64,000 nucleotides of DNA from AC-32 sp963719275 (GCA_963719275.1 CAVRBT010000004.1:310001-374000); one strand, 5' to 3'; positions 1 to 7,901 are shown, numbered from the stretch's first letter. Numbers and translations are program-made. The notes: generated by a model from the sequence alone, not told the origin.

Positions 1-344
1 TGCGCCCGCGCGGCAACAACCGCCGCGCGCCCCACGACGCGGCGGCGCCGGTGCGCGCCGTGCCGTCGGTGCAGGTGCACCTCGTCGTGCCGCGCAGCTT
101 CAACGATGCGCAGCAGATCGCCGACAAGTTCAAGGACTCGATCCCGGTGATCCTCAACCTCCAGGGCGCCGACCAGGAGCTCTCGAAGCGGCTGATCGAC
201 TTCACGAGCGGGCTCACCTACGCACTCGACGGCGGGATGCAGCGCGTGGCCGACAAGGTCTTCCTGCTCACCCCGCGCAACGTGCAGGTCTCGGCAGAAG
301 AGCGCGCCCGCCTGCTCGAGCGCGGCTTCTTCAACCAGGCCTAA
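1..344 (+). CDS. sepF: SepF cell division protein (5' truncated)
   Basis: C-terminal domain of SepF, the membrane-associated FtsZ partner that aligns Z-ring filaments. The open frame runs to the window edge (first full codon at 3), so the true start lies outside; the GTG at 51 is internal. The sequence from VQVHLVVPRSFNDAQQIADK onward through LSKRLIDFTSGLTYALDGGM matches the conserved SepF core, preceded by the end of a basic, low-complexity linker. yggT and a divIVA-like gene follow on the same strand, as in actinobacterial division clusters. The TAA stop at 342-344 is also the first bases of a repeat element. Confidence 0.93.
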   Translation, partial: RPRGNNRRAPHDAAAPVRAVPSVQVHLVVPRSFNDAQQIADKFKDSIPVILNLQGADQELSKRLIDFTSGLTYALDGGMQRVADKVFLLTPRNVQVSAEERARLLERGFFNQA

Positions 345-461
345 GGCGCCGCTTGTCGGCGCCGACCAGAAAAGGACGCGCGGGCTTGGCCCGTGCGTCC
401 GGCTAAGGCGCCGCGTGCGGCGCCGCTTCAGGACGTGCGGGCTCTGCCCGTGCAGCCGCTC
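343..461 (-). repeat. two tandem copies of the two-hairpin repeat
   Basis: Two adjacent copies (about 343-404 and 405-461) of the element described in full at 47197-47388, here in the same orientation as that locus. Each has a GGCGCCG-type hairpin followed by a longer hairpin with arms such as GGACGCGCGGGC and GCCCGTGCGTCC. The first copy starts inside the sepF stop codon; the same TAAGGCGCC junction recurs between the copies. They fill the sepF-yggT gap. Strand is given relative to the 32.6-kb copies. Confidence 0.8.
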
Positions 462-502
462 TGGATCCAGGAATTGGGCGTGACGAGCCGAAGTCACGTC
501 TG

Positions 503-805
503 ATGGCCACGCTTGCGCTGCTCGCAGATGCGTCGACGAAGGTGAACACCTTCATCGACGTCTTCCTGTGGGTGTACATCCTGCTGATCTTCGTGTACGT
601 CCTTACGTCGTGGGTGCAGCTGCCGTACTCGATCTGGCTGCGGCGGATCACGGACTTCCTCCGCGACGTGTGCGAGCCGTACCTGCGGATCTTCCGCCGG
701 GTCCTGCCGCCGCTCGGTGCGCTCGACCTCTCGCCCGTGGTGGCCATGCTCGCGCTGATCGCGCTGATGCGCGTGATCGACGCGCTCTTCGCCCACTACA
801 CCTGA
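503..805 (+). CDS. yggT: YggT family membrane protein
   Basis: 100-residue integral membrane protein of the YggT family. Two hydrophobic segments (about residues 18-38 and 78-97) flank a basic loop containing VCEPYLRIFRRVLPPLGALDLSP, the characteristic YggT pattern of Pro and Arg before the second helix. Family members sit beside sepF and divIVA in Gram-positive division clusters; their molecular role is unclear. ATG start at 503 is separated from sepF by a tandem repeat element; the divIVA-like gene starts 10 bp downstream, suggesting co-transcription. Confidence 0.88.
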   Translation: MATLALLADASTKVNTFIDVFLWVYILLIFVYVLTSWVQLPYSIWLRRITDFLRDVCEPYLRIFRRVLPPLGALDLSPVVAMLALIALMRVIDALFAHYT

Positions 806-815
806 GGAGGACGTC

Positions 816-1256
816 ATGACCATCACCCCGGTGGAGCTCCACCACGTAGATCTCCCACGCAGCTGGGGCGGCTACCGCCGCAAGCCGGTCGACCAGCTGC
901 TCGAGGACGTCGCGCGCTCGTTCGAGGAGGTCTGGCGAGAGCGCGCCGAGTTCGCCGACCGCATCGAGCAGCTCCAGGGCGACCTGGCCCGCCACCGCGA
1001 CCTCGAGACGCTGCTGCGCACGACGCTCGTCTCCGCCGAGAAGTCCGCCCACGAGCTGAAGGACCAGGCGCGGCGCGAGGCCCGGATCGTGCTCGAGGAG
1101 GCGCACGCCGAGGCTCGCGCCGTCACGCGCGCGGCCGTCGCGGAGCGGGAGCGCCTGCTCGCGGAGGCCCGCAAGATCCGGGCGCTGCTGGAGGCCGCGC
1201 TCGACGCGGTGGAGGACGCTGAAACCGACGCCGAGGCGGACCCGCGGGCCGCCTGA
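816..1256 (+). CDS. DivIVA-domain coiled-coil protein
   Basis: 146 residues. The N-terminus (ITPVELHHVDLPRSWGGYRR then KPVDQLLEDVARSFEEVW) has the DivIVA layout: a short membrane-binding start, a Y-x-x-x-x-VDxLL motif, then coiled coil. Residues about 40-135 are heptad-rich and charged. DivIVA proteins bind negatively curved membrane and recruit division or polar growth factors; this shorter one may be a SepIVA-type variant. Start ATG at 816 has AGGAGG just upstream (804-811 region). It completes a sepF-yggT-divIVA set. Confidence 0.85.
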   Translation: MTITPVELHHVDLPRSWGGYRRKPVDQLLEDVARSFEEVWRERAEFADRIEQLQGDLARHRDLETLLRTTLVSAEKSAHELKDQARREARIVLEEAHAEARAVTRAAVAERERLLAEARKIRALLEAALDAVEDAETDAEADPRAA

Positions 1257-1333
1257 AAAGGAGGCTTAGACGAAACAGTGGCGAGGCACCGTTCCGCCGA
1301 AGCCTCCCGATCCGCCGAACCTATACTGGCCCC

Positions 1334-1711
1334 ATGGCGAAGCCCTCGACGCGTGTGCGGCTCCGCGTCTCTCCGGGGGCGCGGCGGACCGAGCTCGCCG
1401 GGCGCTACGGCGACGGCTGGAAGGTCCGCGTGAGCGCGCCGCCGGAGCGTGGCCGGGCCAACGAGGCGGTGCTCGATTTGCTCGCTGACAAGCTCGACCT
1501 TCCCCGCCGCTCGCTCTCGATCGTTTCCGGTCACACCGCGCAGGAGAAGGTCGTGCTGATCGAAGGCATCGGCCAGGCGGAGAGCGAGCGACGGCTGGAG
1601 AAAGCGTCGAGCCGGCGCTTGCGACGGCGTCCTCAGGACCTGCGGGCTCTGCCCGGACGTCCGTCTGCACTCGCCAGCCGGGACCTGCTGGGTAGCGGGG
1701 ATGCGTCGTGA
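1334..1711 (+). CDS. DUF167 (YggU-type) protein with repeat-encoded tail
   Basis: The first about 90 residues are a DUF167 domain: RLRVSPGARRTELAG, VRVSAPPERGRANEAVLDLL and SIVSGHTAQEKVVLIEG match the family. Function is unassigned; the gene is a usual neighbour of yggT. DUF167 proteins normally end near residue 80-100; here residues about 93-125 (Arg-rich then Ser/Leu) are encoded by a copy of the dispersed two-hairpin repeat (1611-1664) and its flank, so the tail looks like an acquired read-through. The stop overlaps the start of the downstream dksA-like gene. Confidence 0.85.
   Translation: MAKPSTRVRLRVSPGARRTELAGRYGDGWKVRVSAPPERGRANEAVLDLLADKLDLPRRSLSIVSGHTAQEKVVLIEGIGQAESERRLEKASSRRLRRRPQDLRALPGRPSALASRDLLGSGDAS
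1611..1664 (-). repeat. two-hairpin repeat copy inside DUF167 3' end
   Basis: Reverse-oriented relative to the 32.6-kb copies. It aligns to the family over both hairpins (GCCGGCGCTTGCGACGGCG region, then arms around GCGGGCTCTGCCCG), though stems are less perfect than in intergenic copies. It is read in frame as the DUF167 C-terminal tail. Confidence 0.7.
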
Positions 1712-2076
1712 ACGCGACACTCGACACCGAGCACTTCAAGCAGCGTCTGCTCGACGAGCGGCGCCGCGCGCAGGAGGCGCTCGACTACATCCACGAGGAG
1801 AACCGGAGCCAGCTCGAGGACGAGCACGAGGAGATCCAGAGCGACAACCACCCGGGCGACATGGCGACGTCGACCTTCGACCGCGAGCTGGACGCGACGC
1901 TCGAGGGCAACGAGGAGCGGCTGCTGCAGGCGATCGACGCCGCGCTGCAGCGGATCGAGGACGGCACCTACGGGATCTGCCAGAACTGCGGCCAGCCCAT
2001 CGGCGAGGAGCGCCTGGAGGCGCTGCCGTGGACGACGCGGTGCATCGACTGCAAACGCCGCGAGGAACGCGGGTGA
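1708..2076 (+). CDS. TraR/DksA-type zinc-finger protein
   Basis: 122 residues. An N-terminal coiled coil (about 5-80, with acidic residues near its middle as in DksA) is followed by a C4 zinc finger: CQNC, then CIDC 21 residues later (ending CKRREERG). DksA relatives bind in the RNA polymerase secondary channel and work with ppGpp; many actinobacterial members are uncharacterised. GTG start at 1708 overlaps the DUF167 stop, and the TGA stop overlaps the lspA GTG start (GTGA), so the three genes are translationally coupled. Confidence 0.85.
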   Translation: MNATLDTEHFKQRLLDERRRAQEALDYIHEENRSQLEDEHEEIQSDNHPGDMATSTFDRELDATLEGNEERLLQAIDAALQRIEDGTYGICQNCGQPIGEERLEALPWTTRCIDCKRREERG

Positions 2077-2624
2077 GCGAACCGGCTCCGCGGACGGTCG
2101 ACGTCCGCGTCGGCTCCAGCACGGACGCACTGACGCCGGTCTCGGTCGCGGAGCGCTCGCTGGCGGCAGGCCCGCAGCAGTGGGCGGCCCTCGGCGCGGT
2201 GGTGTTGGCGGCGATCGCGGCCGACCAGGTGACGAAGCTGATCGTCTCCTCGCAGCTCGCGTTCGACGACTCGGTGCACGTGATCGGGCCCTTCGCCATC
2301 CACCACGTGCAGAACTCCGGGATCGCGTTCGGGCTCTTCTCGAGCGCCACGGCCGTCGTGACGGCGCTGACGGCGTTCGCGGTCGGCTGGATGCTCGTCT
2401 TCTTCGCGCGCTCGGGGGCGCGACACCCGGTGCTACCCGTCGCGCTGGGGCTCCTCATCGGCGGCTCCACCTCGAACCTGATCGACCGGATCCGCCTCGG
2501 TCACGTGACCGACTTCCTCGACGTGCGCTACTGGCCGGCGTTCAACCTCGCCGACAGCTTCATCGTGATCGGCGTCTCGATCCTCTTCCTCGCGCTGCTG
2601 ATCGGCGAGACGCGCTCCCGCTGA
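2073..2624 (+). CDS. lspA: lipoprotein signal peptidase LspA
   Basis: 183-residue aspartic peptidase that removes signal peptides from diacylglyceryl-modified prolipoproteins. Four membrane helices are visible after an approximately 30-residue N-terminal extension. Signature elements: AADQVTKLIV, VQNSGIAFGLF, NLIDRIRLGHVTDFLD and FNLADSFIVIG, the last two holding the catalytic Asp pair. The GTG at 2073 overlaps the previous stop; the frame is open farther upstream but that region belongs to dksA. rluD follows, the usual lspA partner. Confidence 0.95.
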   Translation: MSEPAPRTVDVRVGSSTDALTPVSVAERSLAAGPQQWAALGAVVLAAIAADQVTKLIVSSQLAFDDSVHVIGPFAIHHVQNSGIAFGLFSSATAVVTALTAFAVGWMLVFFARSGARHPVLPVALGLLIGGSTSNLIDRIRLGHVTDFLDVRYWPAFNLADSFIVIGVSILFLALLIGETRSR

Positions 2625-2670
2625 CCCTCAGCGGTGCTGACGGTGCAGGCGCCTCGGTCGGCCATCTCAG

Positions 2671-2723
2671 ACGGAGGCACGGGCGAAGCCCGCGCCTCCT
2701 GAGGACGGCATCGCAAGCGACGC
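2671..2723 (+). repeat. two-hairpin repeat copy at the rluD 5' end
   Basis: Forward copy of the dispersed element. First hairpin arms GGAGGCACGGGC and GCCCGCGCCTCC; second hairpin GGCATCGC-AA-GCGACGCC. Both stems carry a single A-C mismatch on this strand that becomes a G-U wobble on the other strand. The 3' half is in frame with rluD. Confidence 0.8.
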
Positions 2724-2796
2724 CTCTCGCCTCTTCGCCGTCCCCGCCGAGGCTGCGGGCGAGCGGCTGGATCGCTTTCTCGCCTCGCTGCCCGAG

Positions 2797-3618
2797 GTGG
2801 GCTCGCGCGCCGCGGCCGAGCGGCTGCTCGGCGAAGGCGCCGCGCTCGTGGACGGCGAGGTGCGCCCGAAGAGCCACCGTCTCGAGGGCGGCGAGCAGGT
2901 CGAGCTGACCGTCCGTGATCCTGGAGCGCGTAGCGCTCTGCAGCGCGAGGAGGTCCCGCTCCGGATCGCCTACGAAGACGACGACCTGCTCGTGATCGAC
3001 AAGCCGTCAGGAGTCGTCGTCCACCCGTCGCCAGGGCATGCTACGGGGACGCTCGTGCACGGGCTGGTCGGGCTCGCCGCGGGCGGGGAAGACGAGGAGC
3101 GGCCCGGGATCGTCCACCGGCTCGACCAGGACACGTCGGGACTGCTCGTCGTCGCCCGCAGCGACGAGGCGTACGCGCGGCTGCAGGAGCTCGTTCGCCA
3201 CCGTGAGCTGGAGCGGCGCTACAAGGCGCTCGTTCGCGGCCGTCCGCGCTCCTGGACCGGGCGGATCGAGGCGCTGATCGGCCGGGATCGCCACGACCCG
3301 ACGCGCCGCTCGCTCGACACCGACACGCCCCGCGAGGCGGTCACGCACTTCGAGGTCGAGCGGCTGCTCGGCCGCCACGCACTGCTGGACGTGCGTCTCG
3401 AGACCGGCCGTACCCACCAGATCCGCGTCCACCTCGCCGCGATCGGCCTCCCGGTCGTCGGCGACGCCGTCTACGGCATCCCGGACGAGCAGCTCAAGCG
3501 CCAGTTCCTGCACGCGTGGCGCCTCGCGTTCCCGCACCCGCTGCGCGACGAGCGGATCGAGGTCGAGTCGCCGCTGCCGCCGGAGCTTCAGGCTGCGCTG
3601 GCGCGCTTCGCTTCGTAG
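2797..3618 (+). CDS. rluD: 23S rRNA pseudouridine synthase RluD (start codon displaced)
   Basis: RluA/RluD-family pseudouridine synthase. An N-terminal S4 RNA-binding domain precedes the catalytic domain with IVHRLDQDTSGLLVVA (catalytic Asp in HRLD) and TGRTHQIRVHLAAIG. The GTG at 2797 is the first conventional start codon in frame, but it falls inside the S4 domain; homologous sequence (ERLDRFLASLPE) extends back to about 2750. Between the stop at 2638-2640 and 2797 no ATG, GTG or TTG is in frame, and a two-hairpin repeat occupies 2671-2723. Either a rare start (ATC at 2710) is used or the insertion damaged initiation. The 3' end overlaps the convergent GGDEF gene by 31 bp. Confidence 0.9.
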   Translation: MGSRAAAERLLGEGAALVDGEVRPKSHRLEGGEQVELTVRDPGARSALQREEVPLRIAYEDDDLLVIDKPSGVVVHPSPGHATGTLVHGLVGLAAGGEDEERPGIVHRLDQDTSGLLVVARSDEAYARLQELVRHRELERRYKALVRGRPRSWTGRIEALIGRDRHDPTRRSLDTDTPREAVTHFEVERLLGRHALLDVRLETGRTHQIRVHLAAIGLPVVGDAVYGIPDEQLKRQFLHAWRLAFPHPLRDERIEVESPLPPELQAALARFAS

Positions 3619-4490
3619 AGCCGTTGGTCGGCGGAGCGGAAGAGCGCGTCGGCGTCGCCGGCCTCGTCCGGGAAGTGCGCGAGCCCCGCGCTGAACGCGA
3701 CGCCCGCCGGGAGCTCATCGCCGGCGACGAGCTCGTCGACCTGGTCGCCCAGGCGCTCCAGCAGCCGCGAGCCGGCCTCCTCGTCGGCCTCCACGAGGCA
3801 CGCTGCGAACTCGTCGCCGCCCATCCGGCCCGCGAGGTCCGAGCCGCGCAGGGAGTCGCGCAGAAGGCGCGCGAACCCCATCAACGCGCGGTCGCCCTCG
3901 GGGTGGCCGAGCGTGTCGTTCAGCTCCTTGAACCGGTCGAGGTCGAGGAAGACGAGCGCGACGCCGTGCCCGTAGCGGCGTGCGCGCTCCAGCTCGAGCT
4001 CGAGCTCACGGACGAAGGCCTGGTGGTGGAGGAGGCCGGTGAGCTGGTCGTGCCGTGCCTGGTGGGCCAGCTCGGAGGTGGCGCGGTCGAAGTATGCGAC
4101 GACGCACTCCGCCACGAGCCGGTCGAGGGTCGCGTGCACCCGTTCGTCGGCGACGAACCGGCAGAGAATCCGCCCTAGCAGCAGAAGCTCGCTCACGATC
4201 TCGCCCGGCGCGAAGCCGAGCGTCTCGCGGTGGCGGGCGTGCTCTCGAGCCCGCGCGGCGAGCGGGCTGCTGGGCCGCATGCGCTCGGGCTGTGGGTCGG
4301 CGAGCTCTGCGGCGAGCTCGGTGACGAACGCCGGCAGGTCGCCGAGCTGGCCCAGCCGCCCGAGTCGCTGCAGCGAGGGGATCTGGTCGTCGAGCAAGCC
4401 TGCCTCGACCGTCGCGAGCGAGAGCTCCCAGGCCGACGCCCGGATGGCGTCCACGAGCTGGTCGAGCGCAGGCAATTCGCGTGTCTCCAC
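3588..4490 (-). CDS. diguanylate cyclase with N-terminal helical sensor domain
   Basis: 300 residues. The first about 140 residues are helical with an RsbR-N/sensor-like look (LPAFVTELAAELADP, then EIVSELLLLGRILCRFVADE). The C-terminal GGDEF domain has HDQLTGLLHHQAF, VALVFLDLDRFKELNDTLGH and the intact active-site loop RMGGDEFAACL, so it should make c-di-GMP. No clear RxxD inhibitory site is seen upstream of the loop. No membrane segment, so probably cytoplasmic. Convergent with rluD and divergent from rpsB. It belongs with the GGDEF/HD-GYP protein at 35.8 kb and the RsiG-like protein at 27 kb. Confidence 0.88.
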   Translation of the reverse strand: METRELPALDQLVDAIRASAWELSLATVEAGLLDDQIPSLQRLGRLGQLGDLPAFVTELAAELADPQPERMRPSSPLAARAREHARHRETLGFAPGEIVSELLLLGRILCRFVADERVHATLDRLVAECVVAYFDRATSELAHQARHDQLTGLLHHQAFVRELELELERARRYGHGVALVFLDLDRFKELNDTLGHPEGDRALMGFARLLRDSLRGSDLAGRMGGDEFAACLVEADEEAGSRLLERLGDQVDELVAGDELPAGVAFSAGLAHFPDEAGDADALFRSADQRLYEAKRASAA

Positions 4491-4661
4491 ACACCCATGA
4501 TGAATCGGCCCGCGGACACCCGGGTCGGGCGGGCGCGGCTACACTTCCTCGGCTTTCGTCCCCTACCCGGCGACCCGGGCAGGTGGCGGTGCCGGCGGCT
4601 CGAGCGCCGGTTCCACCTGACTCCCGCCGGCGAACCGCACCAACCACCAGAGAGGAACCCA

Positions 4662-5531
4662 ATGGCAGTCAGCATGCGAGAGCTCCTGGAGGCCGGAGTC
4701 CATTTCGGCCACCAGACCCGCCGCTGGAACCCGAAGATGCGGCGTTTCATCTTCGGCGAGCGCGGCGGCATCTACATCATCGATTTGCAGAAGACGCTCG
4801 AGAGCGTCGAGGAGGCGCAGAGCTTCGTCCGCAACCTCGGCGAGCGCGGTGGCACCGTGCTCTTCGTCGGCACGAAGAAGCAGGCGCAGGACGCGGTCGA
4901 GGAGGAGGCCAGGCGGACCGACATGCCGTACGTGAACCACCGCTGGCTCGGCGGCCTGCTCACCAACTGGCGCACGATCTCCGAACGGATCGAGCACCTC
5001 CACGAGCTGCGGCGCCTGCGCGACGAGGGCCAGCTGGAGCTGCTCCCGCCCAAGGAGCGGATCTCGATGCAGGGAGAGCTCGAGAAGCTCGAGGCCAACC
5101 TCGGCGGCGTAGCCGACATGCGCAAGCAGCCGGACGCCGTCTTCATCGTCGATCTGCGCAAGGAGCAGCTCGCCGTCCGCGAGGCGCGGCGGCTCGGCGT
5201 GCCGGTGATCGCGCTCGTCGACACGAACTGCGACCCGGATGAGGCGGACTACGTCATCCCGGGTAACGACGACGCGATCCGCTCCTGCAGCCTTGTCGTG
5301 CGCGCGATCGGCGACGCGATCGCCGAGGGCAAGCAGCGAGCGACTCCCGGCGACTTCGCGGCCCCTGCCGAAGAGAAAAAGGAGGAGGAGCAGCCGGAGG
5401 CGGCGGCAGAGCCGACTCCCGAGCCGGAGGCCGCCGCAGAGCCGACTCCCGAGCGGGAGCGCGAGGCCACGGCCGAGCAGCCCGAGCCGGTGCCCGTCCC
5501 CGACACGCCGAGCGAGGGGGAGAGCGCGTGA
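4662..5531 (+). CDS. rpsB: 30S ribosomal protein S2
   Basis: 289 residues. The core (GVHFGHQTRRWNPKM, LFVGTKKQAQDAV, NHRWLGGLLTNW, IALVDTNCDPDEADYVIPGN) is typical uS2. ATG at 4662 is preceded by AGAGAGGAA. The C-terminal about 50 residues are an acidic Pro/Ala/Glu tail with an imperfect duplication of EAAAEPTPE, encoded by a short direct repeat near 5398-5455. The 170-bp leader from 4491 is GC-rich with inverted-repeat potential near 4580-4640 but no recognised S2 autoregulatory motif. tsf overlaps its stop by 4 bp. Confidence 0.97.
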   Translation: MAVSMRELLEAGVHFGHQTRRWNPKMRRFIFGERGGIYIIDLQKTLESVEEAQSFVRNLGERGGTVLFVGTKKQAQDAVEEEARRTDMPYVNHRWLGGLLTNWRTISERIEHLHELRRLRDEGQLELLPPKERISMQGELEKLEANLGGVADMRKQPDAVFIVDLRKEQLAVREARRLGVPVIALVDTNCDPDEADYVIPGNDDAIRSCSLVVRAIGDAIAEGKQRATPGDFAAPAEEKKEEEQPEAAAEPTPEPEAAAEPTPEREREATAEQPEPVPVPDTPSEGESA

Positions 5532-6331
5532 GCCAGGTGCAGATCTCGGCGAGCCTCGTGAAAGAGCTCCGCGACCGCACGGGCGCGGGGATGATGGCCG
5601 CCAAGCGGGCTCTCGAAGAGACCGGCGGCGACGTCGAGGCGGCGCAGCGGCTGCTGCGCGAGCAGGGCATGGCCGCGGCCGGCAAGAAAGCGGGCCGTGC
5701 CACCACGGAGGGTGATGTCCTGGCGACGATCTCCGGCAACGTCGGCGCGCTCGTCGCCGTCGGTTGCGAGACCGAGCCGGTGTCGAAGAACGAGAAGTTC
5801 CTGGCCTTCGCCGAGGCCATGCTCGAGGCGGTCGAGGCCGAGGGTGCCGACGCCGTCTCCGGGCTCGAGGAGCAGCGGCTGGAGCTGATCGGCCAGCTCG
5901 GCGAGAACGTGGAGGTCGTCGGCGCGACGCGCATGGAGGCGGGAGAGGGCGAGCTGCTCGCGGAGTACGTCCACCCGCCCGCGAACAAGATCGGCGTCCT
6001 CGTCCGCGTGAAGGGCAGCGATCCCGCCGCCGCGCGCCGGCTGGCGATGCACGTCTCCTTCGCGGCCCCGCGCTTCCGCAGCGTGGACGAGGTCCCCGAG
6101 GGGGAGCTCGCGAACGAGCGGGCGATCTACGAGAACCAGGCCGACGTGCAGTCGAAGCCCGAGGAGGTCCGCGCGAAGATCGTCGAGGGCCGGCTGCGGA
6201 AGGAGTTCCTCTCCGGCGTCGCGCTCAGCGAGCAGTCGTGGATCCACGATCCCTCGCTGACGGCCGGCAAGGCGCTCGAGGAGGCCGGCCTCGAGGTGGT
6301 CGAGTTCGTGCGCTACGCGCTCGCAGAGTGA
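5528..6331 (+). CDS. tsf: elongation factor Ts
   Basis: 267-residue nucleotide exchange factor for EF-Tu. The N-terminal UBA-like segment reads VKELRDRTGAGMMAAKRALE, followed by EETGGDVEAAQRLLREQG and the core VGCETEPVSKNEKFLAF. The C-terminal subdomain ends in EEAGLEVVEFVRYALAE. GTG start at 5528 overlaps rpsB (GTGA), and the stop overlaps the pyrH GTG start, making a tight rpsB-tsf-pyrH operon as in most bacteria. Confidence 0.97.
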   Translation: MSQVQISASLVKELRDRTGAGMMAAKRALEETGGDVEAAQRLLREQGMAAAGKKAGRATTEGDVLATISGNVGALVAVGCETEPVSKNEKFLAFAEAMLEAVEAEGADAVSGLEEQRLELIGQLGENVEVVGATRMEAGEGELLAEYVHPPANKIGVLVRVKGSDPAAARRLAMHVSFAAPRFRSVDEVPEGELANERAIYENQADVQSKPEEVRAKIVEGRLRKEFLSGVALSEQSWIHDPSLTAGKALEEAGLEVVEFVRYALAE

Positions 6332-7095
6332 CCGAGACGGCTCCGGCGCAAACCGAGCGGCCGCCCGGGGCGGCCTTCCACCGAGTGCTGCTCAAGCTCT
6401 CGGGGGAGGCGCTCATGGGCGACCAGGACTACGGGCTCGACCCGGATCGCATCGCCGCGCTCGCCGCCGAGATCGCCGAGGTGCGCGAGGGCGGGGTCGA
6501 GCTGGCGATCGTCGTGGGCGCGGGGAACATCTACCGCGGGATCGAGGGCGCGGCGGAGGGGATGGACCGCGCGACCGCGGACTACGCGGGGATGCTGGCG
6601 ACGCTCCTCAACGCGCTGGCGCTGCAGGACGCGCTCGAGCGGCGCGGCCCGCACACCCGCGTGCTGTCCGCGCTCGCGGCCGCCGAGGTCGCGGAGCCGT
6701 ACATCCGCCGCCGCGCGATCCGCCACCTGGAGAAGGGCCGCATCGTGATCTTTGCCGCCGGCACCGGCAACCCGTTCTTCACCACCGACACGGCCGCGGC
6801 GCTGCGGTCGCTGGAGATCAACGCGGAGGCGATCCTGATGGCGAAGCACGGAGTCGAGGGCGTCCTCGACGGCGACCCGCGCGTCGACCCGGACGCGGAA
6901 CTCGTCCCCGAGCTGACGCACTTGCAGGCGATCGAGCGCGGCCTCAAGGTGATGGACACCACGGCGCTCTCGCTCTGCATGGACAACCGCCTGCCGATCT
7001 ACGTCTTCGCCCTCGAGGAGGGAAACATCCGTAGAGTCGTGCACGGCGAGCGAGTTGGGACGATCGTTGCGACTCCGGAGCCGGCAAGTGCGTGA
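6328..7095 (+). CDS. pyrH: UMP kinase
   Basis: 255 residues, amino-acid-kinase fold. Motifs: LLKLSGEALMG near the N-terminus, VVGAGNIYRG, RATADYAGMLATLLNALALQ, IFAAGTGNPFFTTDTAAALR and VMDTTALSLCMDN. It phosphorylates UMP to UDP for pyrimidine nucleotide synthesis. GTG at 6328 overlaps the tsf stop. frr follows after an 81-bp gap that contains a perfect 12-bp-stem hairpin. Confidence 0.97.
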   Translation: MTETAPAQTERPPGAAFHRVLLKLSGEALMGDQDYGLDPDRIAALAAEIAEVREGGVELAIVVGAGNIYRGIEGAAEGMDRATADYAGMLATLLNALALQDALERRGPHTRVLSALAAAEVAEPYIRRRAIRHLEKGRIVIFAAGTGNPFFTTDTAAALRSLEINAEAILMAKHGVEGVLDGDPRVDPDAELVPELTHLQAIERGLKVMDTTALSLCMDNRLPIYVFALEEGNIRRVVHGERVGTIVATPEPASA

Positions 7096-7120
7096 GCGAC
7101 GAAGCTTGAAGGAGGGGGCC

Positions 7121-7147
7121 CACGGGGGAACCATGGGTTCCCCCGTG
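7121..7147. other. perfect 12-bp hairpin between pyrH and frr
   Basis: Arms CACGGGGGAACC (7121-7132) and GGTTCCCCCGTG (7136-7147) enclose a 3-base loop. No U-run follows, so it is not a standard intrinsic terminator; it may attenuate or stabilise the pyrH/frr transcript. The core GGGGGAACC..GGTTCCCCC recurs at 8731-8754 before cdsA. Confidence 0.7.
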
Positions 7148-7176
7148 CCTTCGACCCCCTGACCGGAGGAGGCCAG

Positions 7177-7737
7177 ATGGCGATCGAGGACCTAGTTCAG
7201 GATGCGGGCCGGCGGATGGACAAGTCCGTCGAGGCGGCGCAGACGGAGTTCGCGACCCTCCGGACCGGCCGTGCGTCGCCGGCGCTGCTCGACCGCGTCC
7301 AGATCGACTATTACGGCCAGCAGACACCGCTCAAGCAGCTCGCGACGATCAGCGCGCCTGAGCCGCGCATGCTCACCATCCAGCCCTTCGACCCGAACTC
7401 GGTCTCGACCATCGAGCGCGCGATCCAGGAGTCCGACCTCGGCCTGACGCCGTCCAACGACGGCAAGCTGATTCGCCTACCGATCCCGCAGCTCACCGAG
7501 GAGCGCCGCAAGGAGCTCGTCAAGGTCGTGCGCCACATGGCAGAGGAGGGGAGGGTCGCCGTCCGGAACGTGCGCCGCGACGCGATCCATCACCTGAAGG
7601 AGCTCGTCGACAACGGCGAGGTCGGGAGCGACGAGGAGCACCGCGCCGAGGAGCGTGTCCAGAAGCTCACCGACGAGCACGTCCACGAGATCGACGAGCT
7701 GCTGAAGCGCAAGGAAGCGGAGATCATGGAGGTTTAG
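7177..7737 (+). CDS. frr: ribosome recycling factor
   Basis: 186 residues, standard RRF length. EFATLRTGRASPALLDRV, then IQPFDPNSVSTIERAI and LIRLPIPQLTEERRKELVK, then DEHVHEIDELLKRKEAEIMEV match the family throughout. With EF-G it splits post-termination ribosomes. ATG start at 7177 has GGAGGAGG about 8 bp upstream. The TAG stop (7735-7737) coincides with the left end of a MITE-like element. Confidence 0.97.
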   Translation: MAIEDLVQDAGRRMDKSVEAAQTEFATLRTGRASPALLDRVQIDYYGQQTPLKQLATISAPEPRMLTIQPFDPNSVSTIERAIQESDLGLTPSNDGKLIRLPIPQLTEERRKELVKVVRHMAEEGRVAVRNVRRDAIHHLKELVDNGEVGSDEEHRAEERVQKLTDEHVHEIDELLKRKEAEIMEV

Positions 7738-7901
7738 TGCCTCTCCAGGCAATGCCCGCCCGCCTCTGGCCCGCGATCACGCGGCGCCAGGAACCACCCT
7801 CGCCCTGGCCAAGGCAACCAGCCGTGGCCGCGGGCGAGTGCGGCCTCTGGCTTGGTGCTCACGACCCAGAGACTGGGCAGCATCACCTGAAGAGGCACTA
7901 G
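7735..7901. mobile_element. MITE-like element with TA duplication at the frr stop codon
   Basis: About 162 bp (7737-7898) bounded by 19-bp imperfect terminal inverted repeats: GTGCCTCTCCAGGCAATGC on the left, and on the right, read in reverse complement, GTGCCTCTTCAGGTGATGC (three or four differences). Both ends are flanked by TA, which fits a 2-bp target duplication as made by IS630/Tc1-type transposases. No coding frame of interest lies inside. Removing the element restores GTT TAG at the frr end, so insertion at the stop codon left frr intact. Confidence 0.7.

Noticed and set aside
5764..6327. Long Arg-rich extension in frame with pyrH
   Set aside because: It overlaps all of tsf in another frame; the GTG at 6328 overlapping the tsf stop is the natural start.
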